A DNA stretch of 64,000 nucleotides, taken from an uncultured Eubacteriales bacterium (GTDB lineage Bacteria > Bacillota > Clostridia > Tissierellales > Peptoniphilaceae). The stretch is from the NCBI GenBank assembly GCA_900539225.1, contig UQBO01000003.1, positions 1 through 64,000 of the forward strand, given 5' to 3'. A program made the position numbers and the translations under genes. Under the pieces are notes generated by a model. It was not told where the DNA came from. It saw only the letters and a program-made list of their open reading frames with translations, and searched no databases. Shown here one piece after another: positions 41,793 to 50,287 of this stretch. Each line of letters begins with the position of its first letter. Within the stretch, counting starts at the first letter, position 1.

Positions 41793-43577
41793 ATGTGTGG
41801 TATAGTTGGATACTATGGCAAGAATGATGCAATAAAGTACGCAATCAAAGGCCTTTATAGCCTTGAGTACAGGGGCTATGACTCCTCAGGTATTGCCTAC
41901 ATTAAAGATAATGAATTAAAGATATATAAAAGAGTTGGCAGGATAAAGGAGCTTGATAAGGCTTGTCCAAAGGAAGCTGCTGATATAGCCATCGCTCATA
42001 CGAGATGGGCGACACATGGCGGTGTGACTGAAACGAACGCGCATCCGCACCTTGATACTAAGGGTGATTACGCCATAGTTCATAACGGCGTCATAGAAAA
42101 TTACCTTGAGCTAAAAAAGTCTATGCCAGACTTTACTCCGAAGGGCGAGACTGACACAGAAGTTCTTATCGAGTATATCGCAAGGAATATGAAGGAAAAT
42201 AACGTAGATAGCTTTATGAAGGCACTTGAAGATGTCAAAGGCAGTTACGCGATTTTAGTTTTGGATAAAAAGACTAAAAATTTATATTTTGCAAAAAAAG
42301 GTTGCCCTCTACTAATGAGCGTTAAGAATGATGAATATCTATTTGCAAGCGATATCTCGGCTGCCATCGACCTAAGTGATGAAATTATTTACTTTGAAGA
42401 TGGTGACATGGGCGTTTTAAATAGTGATGGCATCAAGATTTACAATGCTCATAAAGAAGTTCAAAGAGAAATTCAAAAATCAAATGTCAATATAGAAGAA
42501 ACTCAAAAAGATGGTTACGAGCACTTTATGCTAAAGGAAATACATGAAGAGCCAAAGAAATTTAAGGAATTACTTGATAGGCACATTCGTGACGGCAAAG
42601 TCTACTTTGATGAATTAGATGGACTTAATCTAAATGACTTTGATAATATCTACGTAACAGGCTGCGGCACAGCTTATCACGCAAGTCTACTTGCTAAGAA
42701 CTATCTTGAAAGGTTCATAGAAAGAACAATAATTGCTGAAACATCGAGCGAACTAAGATACTCGTATAACTTCATTGGTAAGAAGACGCTTCTTATAGCA
42801 ATCAGCCAATCAGGCGAAACAGCCGACGTTATGGGTCTTGTAAAAGAAGCAAAGGCAAGCGGAGCAACAGTCTTAGCCATCACAAACGTGATTAATTCGT
42901 CACTTGATAGGATCGCTGACTACAAGGTACACATCTTTGCTGGACCAGAAATTTCAGTTGCATCGACCAAAGCCTTTATGATGCAAATTTTATCTATATA
43001 TTTACTTGGCATATACTTTAGAGATGGCCTTGCAGGATACGACTGCGGCATGTACAGCCAAATTGTAGATGAACTAGTAAAAATATCTAGAGAAATGGAT
43101 TCGGAAATCACAAGACTTGAGCCTATTGCCAAAGAAGTCGCTAGCAAGATTAAGGATAAAGAAAAGATATTCTTCATTGGCCGTGACCTTGATTATATCG
43201 CGGCTCTTGAAGTTTCGTTAAAACTTAAAGAGATTAGCTACATTAACTCAATCGCCTTCAAAGCAGGCGAGCTAAAACATGGCAGCATCGCTCTTATAGA
43301 TGAAAAGTCATCGGCCATTGCATTTGCAAATGAAGGACAAATTTTCGATAAGACAAGGACTACATTGGAAGAGCTAGTTGCGAGAGGCGCTGATACCATA
43401 CTCGTGACAAATCAAGATGAGGGCAAGGGCATAGTGAATCTAAAAAGAACATTCACGGTCTTCACGCCAATCTACAGCGTTTTATTTGGGCAGCTAATGA
43501 GTTACTACACAGCGCTGATTTTAGGACGCGACATTGACAAGCCGAGAAACTTGGCTAAGAGCGTAACAGTAGAGTAG
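41793..43577 (+). CDS. glmS: Glucosamine-6-phosphate synthase GlmS
   Basis: Makes glucosamine-6-phosphate from fructose-6-phosphate and glutamine for cell-wall precursors. N-terminal glutaminase domain with nucleophile Cys2 (MCGIVGYYG), then HTRWATHGG and the NAHPH motif. Two SIS domains follow with TGCGTAYHA and SQSGETADV, and the C-terminal KPRNLAKSVTVE is intact. The length (594) is normal. AAAGGAAG precedes the ATG. GalU follows after 8 nt. Confidence 0.97.
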   Translation: MCGIVGYYGKNDAIKYAIKGLYSLEYRGYDSSGIAYIKDNELKIYKRVGRIKELDKACPKEAADIAIAHTRWATHGGVTETNAHPHLDTKGDYAIVHNGVIENYLELKKSMPDFTPKGETDTEVLIEYIARNMKENNVDSFMKALEDVKGSYAILVLDKKTKNLYFAKKGCPLLMSVKNDEYLFASDISAAIDLSDEIIYFEDGDMGVLNSDGIKIYNAHKEVQREIQKSNVNIEETQKDGYEHFMLKEIHEEPKKFKELLDRHIRDGKVYFDELDGLNLNDFDNIYVTGCGTAYHASLLAKNYLERFIERTIIAETSSELRYSYNFIGKKTLLIAISQSGETADVMGLVKEAKASGATVLAITNVINSSLDRIADYKVHIFAGPEISVASTKAFMMQILSIYLLGIYFRDGLAGYDCGMYSQIVDELVKISREMDSEITRLEPIAKEVASKIKDKEKIFFIGRDLDYIAALEVSLKLKEISYINSIAFKAGELKHGSIALIDEKSSAIAFANEGQIFDKTRTTLEELVARGADTILVTNQDEGKGIVNLKRTFTVFTPIYSVLFGQLMSYYTALILGRDIDKPRNLAKSVTVE

Positions 43578-43585
43578 GAGGATAT

Positions 43586-44455
43586 ATGATTAGAAAAGCA
43601 ATAATACCCGCGGCGGGGCTTGGAACGAGGATGCTTCCTCAGACTAAGGCATCGCCAAAGGAGATGATACCCATATTTGATAAACCGACGCTTCAATACA
43701 TAGTTGAGGAAGCTTACGAATCGGGCATCACGGATATACTGATTATAACTGGTAGAAATAAAAATTCTATCGAGGATCACTTCGACAGAAACATAGAGCT
43801 AGAGAAATCACTTGAGGAGTCTGGCAAGTTTGAGATACTTAAGGAGATTAACAAAATCTCTGAGATGGTCAATATTTATTACATCAGGCAAAAGGCGCCT
43901 CTTGGCCTTGGCCACGCAATTTTGTGTGCTGAGAGCTTTGCGGGCGGGGAAGATGTCGCAGTGCTTTTAGGCGACGACATCGTTTACTCGAAAGAGCCTT
44001 GCTTAAAGCAGCTTATGAACGCTTATGACGAGACGGGCAAATCCATCTTGGGCGTTGGTCTTGTAGCTAAAGAAGATACATCGAAGTATGGCATCATTGC
44101 CTACGATGAAAAAGTGAATGAAAGATTATATAAGGTTAAGTCCATAGTCGAAAAGCCTGACATTGACAAGGCTCCGTCGAATATAGCTGTGCTTGGTAGA
44201 TACATCTTGAAGAATGATATCTTTGAGCTTTTAAAAAAGACTAAGCCAGGGAAGAACGGCGAAATACAGCTGACTGACGCTATTGACATGCTATTAAAAG
44301 AAGATGATATCTACGCTTATGTCTTTGAAGGCCATAGATATGACCTAGGCAGCAAACTTGGTTTTATACAGGCAAATCTTGATTTTGCTCTAAGAAGCGA
44401 TATTCGTGAAGATGTATTAAAATACATCAAGGATATAGTGAAAGATGAGGCTTAA
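43586..44455 (+). CDS. galU: UTP-glucose-1-phosphate uridylyltransferase
   Basis: Makes UDP-glucose. The nucleotide-binding start is IIPAAGLGTRMLPQTKASPKEMIPI and the GalU/GtaB motifs QKAPLGLGHAI, VEKPDIDKAPSNIAVLGRYIL and KTKPGKNGEIQLTDAI are present. The length (289) is typical. AGGAGG precedes the ATG. The gene overlaps the next by 11 nt. Confidence 0.95.
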   Translation: MIRKAIIPAAGLGTRMLPQTKASPKEMIPIFDKPTLQYIVEEAYESGITDILIITGRNKNSIEDHFDRNIELEKSLEESGKFEILKEINKISEMVNIYYIRQKAPLGLGHAILCAESFAGGEDVAVLLGDDIVYSKEPCLKQLMNAYDETGKSILGVGLVAKEDTSKYGIIAYDEKVNERLYKVKSIVEKPDIDKAPSNIAVLGRYILKNDIFELLKKTKPGKNGEIQLTDAIDMLLKEDDIYAYVFEGHRYDLGSKLGFIQANLDFALRSDIREDVLKYIKDIVKDEA

Positions 44456-45083
44456 GGACTTCGAGGCAGCCATCTTTGACTTAGATGGAACTGTCTTTGA
44501 CTCGATGAATGTTTGGAAGAACGTTGATCTGAGATTTTTTACGAGGCACTCGCTTTTCTTGACGGATGACTACTTTGATAATATCATGCACAAGACGCTC
44601 ACGGACTCTGCAAAATACACAATTGAGCGCTACGCACTAAATATGACGATCGAAGAAGTCGTTAGCGAGTGGACTCATCTAGCAAAGGAAGAGTTCGAGA
44701 ACAATGTCGTGCCCAAGAAGGGCATCATTGATTATTTAAAGAAAATTAGAGAAAAAGGCGTAAAAACTTCGATCGCGACAGCAAATGAGAAGGACATCTT
44801 TATTACTACGCTTAAAAAGTTTGATATGCATACGCTTTTTGATGACATAGTGACTTTATCCGATATCGGTTCAGATAAATCGTCGCCACTCATCTATTTA
44901 AAGTGCATTGCAAAATACAATATCATGCCGCAAAACACTATAGTCTTCGAAGACTTGCCGAAGAACCTCAAAACTGCGAAGAAGGCGGGCTTTGTAACGG
45001 TTGGCGTACTTGATAACGAGGACTATCTGTCACATATTTCTAAATATAGCGACATCATCATCAGAGATTTTACAGAAATTTAG
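44445..45083 (+). CDS. HAD-superfamily phosphatase
   Basis: A 212-residue hydrolase. Motif I is FDLDGTVFDSM with nucleophile Asp, motif II Thr in SIATANEKD, motif III Lys near KKFDMH/SDKSSP and motif IV VFEDLPKN. The cap domain places it among phosphoglycolate phosphatase or beta-phosphoglucomutase-like enzymes. The substrate is open. It overlaps galU and is followed 9 nt later by the PhnD-like lipoprotein. Confidence 0.88.
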   Translation: MRLKDFEAAIFDLDGTVFDSMNVWKNVDLRFFTRHSLFLTDDYFDNIMHKTLTDSAKYTIERYALNMTIEEVVSEWTHLAKEEFENNVVPKKGIIDYLKKIREKGVKTSIATANEKDIFITTLKKFDMHTLFDDIVTLSDIGSDKSSPLIYLKCIAKYNIMPQNTIVFEDLPKNLKTAKKAGFVTVGVLDNEDYLSHISKYSDIIIRDFTEI

Positions 45084-45092
45084 GAGGACATT

Positions 45093-45974
45093 ATGAAAAA
45101 ATTTATTTTAACACTACTTATTTTATCTATGCTTATGGGCCTAGTCGCATGTAAGCCAAAGGAAAAGGATGAACTTCAACTAGGCTTCGTACCTTTAGTT
45201 GACCAAGATAAACTAGAAGATTTAACAGAACCATTAACAAATATACTTACAGATAAGCTTGGCAAAAAAGTTTCTATGTTTACATCAACAAACTATGTTG
45301 GCGTAGTTGAGGCGCTTGGCTCAGGCAAAGTTGATTTTGCAATCATCCCACCATTTGCCTATGTACTTGCAAATAAGAATGGCGGAGCAGAAGTACTTTT
45401 GTCAGCACTTAACAAGGACGGGAAAAATTATTATAGAAGTGAATTATTAGTAAGAAAAGATTCTGGCATCAAAGAAGCTTATGAAAAGGACGGTTACGAA
45501 GCACTTAAGGGTAAAAAAGTTGCTTTTGTTGACCCAGAGAGCGCTTCAGGCTACATCTATCCAGGTGCTATGCTTGTTAAGGGCGGACTTGATCTTGAAA
45601 AAGATATTGAATATATGTTTGCTGGCGGACATGACAAGGCTGTTCAAATGCTTTTAAATGGCGATGTTGACGTTTGCGCAACATATGAAGGCGCTGAAAA
45701 GAAGCTAATGAAGGACTTCGAAGGACTTGAAGGACTAGAAGTGCTTGAATACACTGATAAGATCCCATATGTATGCGTAGCAGCAAGCAAGGACCTAAGT
45801 GACGATATGAAGCAAAAGATAAAAGAAGTCTTCCAAAATGATTTATCAAGCGGCGAAGGCAAAGAAGCCTGCGAAAAGATATTCAACTTAACAGGCTTTG
45901 TCGAAGCGTCAAACGATGACTTCCAAAACGTTATCGACACAGCTAAGATTATGAACGTTGATTTAGAGAAATGA
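45093..45974 (+). CDS. phnD: Phosphonate/phosphate-type binding lipoprotein (PhnD)
   Basis: Substrate-binding lipoprotein of 293 residues with lipobox LVAC (Cys near residue 20). It carries the PhnD-like LQLGFVPLVDQDKLEDL, STNYVGVVEALGSGKVDFAIIPPFAYVLA and FVDPESASGYIYPGAML. The ligand may be a phosphonate, phosphite or phosphate ester. AGGAGG precedes the ATG. The next gene overlaps by 4 nt. No C-P lyase gene is present in this window. Confidence 0.9.
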   Translation: MKKFILTLLILSMLMGLVACKPKEKDELQLGFVPLVDQDKLEDLTEPLTNILTDKLGKKVSMFTSTNYVGVVEALGSGKVDFAIIPPFAYVLANKNGGAEVLLSALNKDGKNYYRSELLVRKDSGIKEAYEKDGYEALKGKKVAFVDPESASGYIYPGAMLVKGGLDLEKDIEYMFAGGHDKAVQMLLNGDVDVCATYEGAEKKLMKDFEGLEGLEVLEYTDKIPYVCVAASKDLSDDMKQKIKEVFQNDLSSGEGKEACEKIFNLTGFVEASNDDFQNVIDTAKIMNVDLEK

Positions 45975-46705
45975 TATTAGAAGTAAAAGATATATCAGTA
46001 CAGTACGAAAAAAATATTGATGCGATAAAAGACGTCTCTTTCGATTTAAGCGAAGGAGACTTTGTCGCGCTTATAGGCCCATCAGGTGCAGGCAAGTCAA
46101 CTATACTAAAGGCGATAAACGCACTTAACCCACTTAGCAAGGGAAGCGTTTTATACAAGGGCGAGGACGTTCACAGCCTTGGCGCAAAAGATTTAAGAAG
46201 GCTTAGACGAAAGATTGCCTTCATCTTTCAAGACACAAGCATCATTGAGAATATTTCAGTTCTTGATAATGTTTTACTAGCGCGTCTTGGCGAGAAAAAG
46301 TCCTTTGAGGCGATGCTATCGAAGTTCACTGACGATGAGTATAGTGATGCGCTCAAAGCCATCGATATGGTTGGGCTTAAAGAAAAGACTTATGCCCTTG
46401 CCAAAGACCTATCAGGCGGACAAAAGCAAAGGGTAGCCATAGCTCGATCCCTTTTTCAAAAGTCGGACCTAATCCTCGCGGATGAGCCTATATCCTCACT
46501 TGATATAGAGACAAAGAGGTCCATCATGGACATTTTCAAAATGCTTAATACTGATTACAATAAAACCATCATCATAAGCATGCATGACCTTGATTTATCG
46601 CTTGAGTACGCAAAGCGTGTGATTGCAATCAAGGACCACAGAGTATATTTCGACAGGAGTGCGGATGAACTAAATTATGACTCAGTTAAAGACTTATTTA
46701 TCTAA
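45971..46705 (+). CDS. phnC: Phosphonate-type ABC ATPase (PhnC)
   Basis: ATPase of 244 residues. Walker A GPSGAGKST near residue 34, a Q-loop in IAFIFQDTSI, the signature LSGGQKQR and Walker B LILADEPISSLD, with the switch His in SMHDLDLSLEYAKR. Its ATG overlaps the phnD stop, and the permease gene overlaps its end by 29 nt, so the three are tightly coupled. Confidence 0.92.
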   Translation: MILEVKDISVQYEKNIDAIKDVSFDLSEGDFVALIGPSGAGKSTILKAINALNPLSKGSVLYKGEDVHSLGAKDLRRLRRKIAFIFQDTSIIENISVLDNVLLARLGEKKSFEAMLSKFTDDEYSDALKAIDMVGLKEKTYALAKDLSGGQKQRVAIARSLFQKSDLILADEPISSLDIETKRSIMDIFKMLNTDYNKTIIISMHDLDLSLEYAKRVIAIKDHRVYFDRSADELNYDSVKDLFI

Positions 46706-48254
46706 AAAGAGAAGAAAGAAAATTTTACTAGCATTGGCATTTTTTGCCTTGCTTATAGCTTCAGGCTTAGGATCAGAATTTTCCTTAAGCTCTTTTTTGC
46801 GTGGTTTGCCAGATATGTTTGACCTAGTGAGGAGGATGTTTACACTTGATTTTGCTTACATTGCCTCGGTTATGGACTTAGTATTTGAAACATTTCTTAT
46901 GGCCCTTGTATCATCGGCCTTCGGAGTCTTCTTGGCATGCATCATAACATTCTTCCTTCCATACAATACAAGCCCTTCGCAAATAGTTTCAAAAATACTG
47001 AGCGCAGTATTTTCAGTATTTAGAACACTTCCATCACTTATATGGGCGGCGCTACTTGTGAGCTTTTTCTCAGCCGGACGCTTCTCAGGCCTATTGGCAC
47101 TTAGCATCATTTCATTTTTCATGTCAACAAAACTAATAAAAGAATACATAGAGGCCATGGACAAGGACGATTTTGATTTTTACAAGTCACTCGGCATTGG
47201 CAAGGGCAAAATCTATTACAAGATAATTTTAACTAAGATGAGAAAATTTATTGTATCGACATTTTTACTATGTTTGGAGAGTAACATAAGAAGCGCGTCG
47301 ATACTTGGACTAGTTGGCGCAGGTGGCATAGGACAAAGACTGTGGCTTGAACTAAATCACATGAACTACGATAGAGTCTCGTCGATCATCTTTATGCTAC
47401 TTATATTAATTTTCCTTATAGACCTTGTGAGCCAAAAGCTTAGACAGGTCGATGTTAAGAGCCCAATCAAAGTAAATGACCTAGCTTCATACAAGAGAAG
47501 CAAGATACTTAAGAAGATATTCTTCGCAATATTTTTAATAGCACTCTTCCTTGTAATCAAGTTTTCTATCAATATCACATACGAGCGCTTCCTTCTTGGC
47601 CTTAAGCAAGGTAGTGTCATCATAGGAAAGATATTTGATCCGGATTTTGCTTATCTATCAAGAGCAGTGCCAGCGGCCATTGAGTCAGCTGCCATCGCCA
47701 TCTTCGCTTCACTTATGGGAGCCATCGTATCATTTATCTTCACTCCATTTACTGCAGTGAACATCGCTCCTTCGAAAAAGGTTTCAGTGCTATTCAAGAT
47801 CATGATCAATGTAATCAGGACCTTCCCGCCAATCATCTCAGCCATAATCTTCTTCAGAGGACTAGGACCTGGGCCCTTTGCAGGTGCACTCGCGCTTACA
47901 GTCTACACATCGGGCATGCTTAGCAAACTTTACTTCGAATATATCGAGGACATTCCAGCTGATTCAATCATGTCTATGCAGGCGCTTGGACTAAGTCCCT
48001 TTACCATGTATACGAAAATGATTTATCCAAAGACATACAGAAGCTTTTTGGGCTTCGTTCTATATAGGCTCGAGTCAAACATCAGAAACTCATCAGTGCT
48101 TGGCCTTATCGGTGCAGGTGGTATCGGAACACTACTATCGATGAACATATCGTGGCGCAATTGGAATCGAGTTGGCTCGCTACTTTTAGTCAGCTCAGTC
48201 ATGATTATATTCTTTGACTATCTTTCATCAACAATACGAAAAAAACTATTATAA
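46677..48254 (+). CDS. phnE: Fused double PhnE permease
   Basis: Two PhnE-type permease domains in one chain of 525 residues. Domain 1 (about 20-255) and domain 2 (about 275-520) repeat the same landmarks: FRTLPSLIWAALLVSFF and RTFPPIISAIIFFRG; RSASILGLVGAGGIG and RNSSVLGLIGAGGIG. Most PhnE proteins are single domains that dimerise, although fused forms exist. The start lies inside phnC; the nearest SD (AGGAG at 46655) is far, so coupling is likely. Confidence 0.92.
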   Translation: MTQLKTYLSKKRRKKILLALAFFALLIASGLGSEFSLSSFLRGLPDMFDLVRRMFTLDFAYIASVMDLVFETFLMALVSSAFGVFLACIITFFLPYNTSPSQIVSKILSAVFSVFRTLPSLIWAALLVSFFSAGRFSGLLALSIISFFMSTKLIKEYIEAMDKDDFDFYKSLGIGKGKIYYKIILTKMRKFIVSTFLLCLESNIRSASILGLVGAGGIGQRLWLELNHMNYDRVSSIIFMLLILIFLIDLVSQKLRQVDVKSPIKVNDLASYKRSKILKKIFFAIFLIALFLVIKFSINITYERFLLGLKQGSVIIGKIFDPDFAYLSRAVPAAIESAAIAIFASLMGAIVSFIFTPFTAVNIAPSKKVSVLFKIMINVIRTFPPIISAIIFFRGLGPGPFAGALALTVYTSGMLSKLYFEYIEDIPADSIMSMQALGLSPFTMYTKMIYPKTYRSFLGFVLYRLESNIRNSSVLGLIGAGGIGTLLSMNISWRNWNRVGSLLLVSSVMIIFFDYLSSTIRKKLL

Positions 48255-48256
48255 TT

Positions 48257-48281
48257 AAGTGGGCACTCGCTCACTTTTTTA
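48257..48281 (+). terminator. Intrinsic terminator of galU-phn operon
   Basis: AAGTGGGC (48257-48264) pairs with GCTCACTT (48269-48276) with one G-T pair around ACTC, followed by T-run. Confidence 0.88.
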
Positions 48282-48336
48282 TTTATGCCTATGGTAGTGC
48301 GCGCAAAAAATATTTACTTTTTCGCCTATATTACTA

Positions 48337-48366
48337 TTGACTAAGCTTTTTATCTTGTGGTATAAT
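48337..48366 (+). promoter_or_regulatory. Promoter of YitT-family gene
   Basis: TTGACT (48337-48342), 18-nt spacer, extended TGG-TATAAT (48361-48366). Confidence 0.75.
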
Positions 48367-48397
48367 TGTATGGATGTAAATGAAGGGGGTAATCTTA

Positions 48398-49285
48398 TTG
48401 GCAAAATTCATTAAAAAGAAATTAACAAAAGAAGAGATCACAAAGATGGTCAGAGAGTACATATTAATTTTATTTGGTACCTTCATCGTAGCAGCAGGGA
48501 TGTTTTTCTTCTTCAACCCAGCTCATCTTTCTGTTGGTGGAGCGAATGGTCTTGCTGTAGTTCTTAATCATTACTTAGAGATTGGTGTAGGTAACTGGAT
48601 GTATATTATCAATATAGGACTATTTATACTAGCGTTTTTAACTATAGGCTCGCAATTTGGTGTTAAAACCATCATTGCATCGCTACTTACATCAGGCTTC
48701 TTCGACTTGCTTGAAAAGCTAATGCCAAACTTCCAACCATTGACAGGAGATACCTTTGTAGAACTATTCTTCGGTGTATTTGTAACAGCACTTGGTATGG
48801 CGATAGTATTTAATCAAGGCGCATCAACTGGCGGCACAGACATCATCGCGAAGATACTTAATAAGTTCATCGGCATCGATCTAGGCAAGGGCGTACTTAT
48901 TTCAGACGTAGTTATAACTCTACTTGCTGGTAACGCCTTCGGTGCAAGGATTGGTATTTACTCATTATTCGGTGTCATCGTTAACGGTTTCCTTATAGAC
49001 TTCGTTATCGAAGGCATGAATATGAATAAAGAGGTCAAAATTATTGCTGAAGACACTAAACCTATCGAAGAATTCATCATCAAAGAGCTTGACAGAGGCG
49101 CAACCATTTACAAAGCTTATGGTATGTACACTAAAGAGCCGCGCGACATCATCATGGTTCTTCTTGATAGAAAAGACTTTTTAAAGCTTAAGAACTTCTT
49201 GAGAGATCTTGATCAAAAGACTTTCATTTCAGTTTCGAACGCATCAGAAGTCTTGGGTTATGGTTTTAAAAATTTAAAAGACTGA
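48398..49285 (+). CDS. YitT-family membrane protein with DUF2179 domain
   Basis: A 295-residue protein with five to six helices in the first 200 residues (AAGMFFFFNPAHLSVGGANGLAVVL and QGASTGGTDIIAKIL are family marks), then a cytosolic C-terminal DUF2179 domain (ELDRGATIYKAYGMYTKEPRDIIMVLLDRK). The function is unknown; relatives are conserved in Firmicutes. The TTG at 48398 is chosen because GAAGGGGG lies about 9 nt upstream; the in-frame ATG at 48380 has no SD. Confidence 0.88.
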   Translation: MAKFIKKKLTKEEITKMVREYILILFGTFIVAAGMFFFFNPAHLSVGGANGLAVVLNHYLEIGVGNWMYIINIGLFILAFLTIGSQFGVKTIIASLLTSGFFDLLEKLMPNFQPLTGDTFVELFFGVFVTALGMAIVFNQGASTGGTDIIAKILNKFIGIDLGKGVLISDVVITLLAGNAFGARIGIYSLFGVIVNGFLIDFVIEGMNMNKEVKIIAEDTKPIEEFIIKELDRGATIYKAYGMYTKEPRDIIMVLLDRKDFLKLKNFLRDLDQKTFISVSNASEVLGYGFKNLKD

Positions 49286-49293
49286 TATATGAT

Positions 49294-49320
49294 AAAAGCC
49301 TTTCAAGTGAAGGGCTTTTT
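49294..49320 (+). terminator. Intrinsic terminator
   Basis: AAAAGCCTTT (49294-49303) pairs with AAGGGCTTTT (49310-49319) with one mismatch zone, followed by further T-rich sequence. Confidence 0.82.
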
Positions 49321-49398
49321 GCTTTTTTTTGAAAAATATTACATACTTTACAATTTCTTAACAAAGTAGTATTACAATGATTATTATAAGGAGAAAAA

Positions 49399-50283
49399 AT
49401 GAAATACGCACTAATTGATATAGGCAGTAACTCAATACGCCTAAACGTTTATAACAAGGACAATATACAAAAGGAAGTCTTCTCGAAGAAGTACATGGCA
49501 GGTCTTGCGGGCTTAGTCGAAGGCGGTAAGCTTAGCGACAAGGGCATCAAAAAGCTGATGAAGGTCTTATCCGCGCAAAAGATGCTGCTTGATTACTTAC
49601 CGATTGACGAGATATATGTTTTTGCCTCGGCCTCGCTTCGTAACGTGGACAATGGCAAGGATATAGTGAAGAAAGTCAAAAAAGAGCTTGATCTAAACAT
49701 TGATTTGATATCGGAAGAAGATGAGGCTTTCTATGGAGCTGAAGGCATGAAGATGGCATACGACTTTGATGATTACTACACCATAGACATAGGGGGCGGC
49801 TCGACAGAGCTTTGCTACCTAAAGAATAAAGAGATCAAAGACATGGCATTTTTAAAGGCAGGCTCCCTATCCTTATTCCGTGACTACGTTCAAAACACTA
49901 TACCAAGCGTTAGGGAGTACGATGAGATGATAAACGCCATCGACAAGATGCTGGCTGAAAACGTTTCCACATACAAATGCACAAAGCTAGTCGCTTCAGG
50001 CGGAACAGCAAGAGCGCTAGGCAATATCTTCGAAGAGCTCGATAACGACGACGATAAAGAATATACTATTGACGATGTGAAAAATTATATTTATGAGATG
50101 ATAGATAAGAACAAAAAAGTAATTCGCACGACTGTCATGGTTGTGCCTGAAAGACTTCACAGCATAGTGCCAGGAGCCATCATGCTATATAGACTCTTAA
50201 AGTACATTGGCATAGAAAAGGTCAACGTCTCAAAGCTTGGCGTGCGTGAAGGTTATTTAAAGGATAAGATAATTAAGGAGTGA
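49399..50283 (+). CDS. ppx: Exopolyphosphatase/pppGpp phosphohydrolase family protein
   Basis: Hydrolyses terminal phosphate from polyphosphate or pppGpp. The actin-like ATPase fold has YALIDIGSNSIRLNVY at the start, the catalytic EEDEAFYGAEG, IDIGGGSTELCY and ASGGTARALGN. The 294-residue length is the short form without the HD-type C-terminal domain. AAGGAG precedes the ATG. It is 4 nt from ppk, so synthesis and degradation are co-expressed. Confidence 0.93.
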   Translation: MKYALIDIGSNSIRLNVYNKDNIQKEVFSKKYMAGLAGLVEGGKLSDKGIKKLMKVLSAQKMLLDYLPIDEIYVFASASLRNVDNGKDIVKKVKKELDLNIDLISEEDEAFYGAEGMKMAYDFDDYYTIDIGGGSTELCYLKNKEIKDMAFLKAGSLSLFRDYVQNTIPSVREYDEMINAIDKMLAENVSTYKCTKLVASGGTARALGNIFEELDNDDDKEYTIDDVKNYIYEMIDKNKKVIRTTVMVVPERLHSIVPGAIMLYRLLKYIGIEKVNVSKLGVREGYLKDKIIKE

Positions 50284-50287
50284 AGCA

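Noticed and set aside
45577..45940. Minus-strand frames opposite phnD
   Set aside because: Antisense shadows; phnD is clear on the plus strand.
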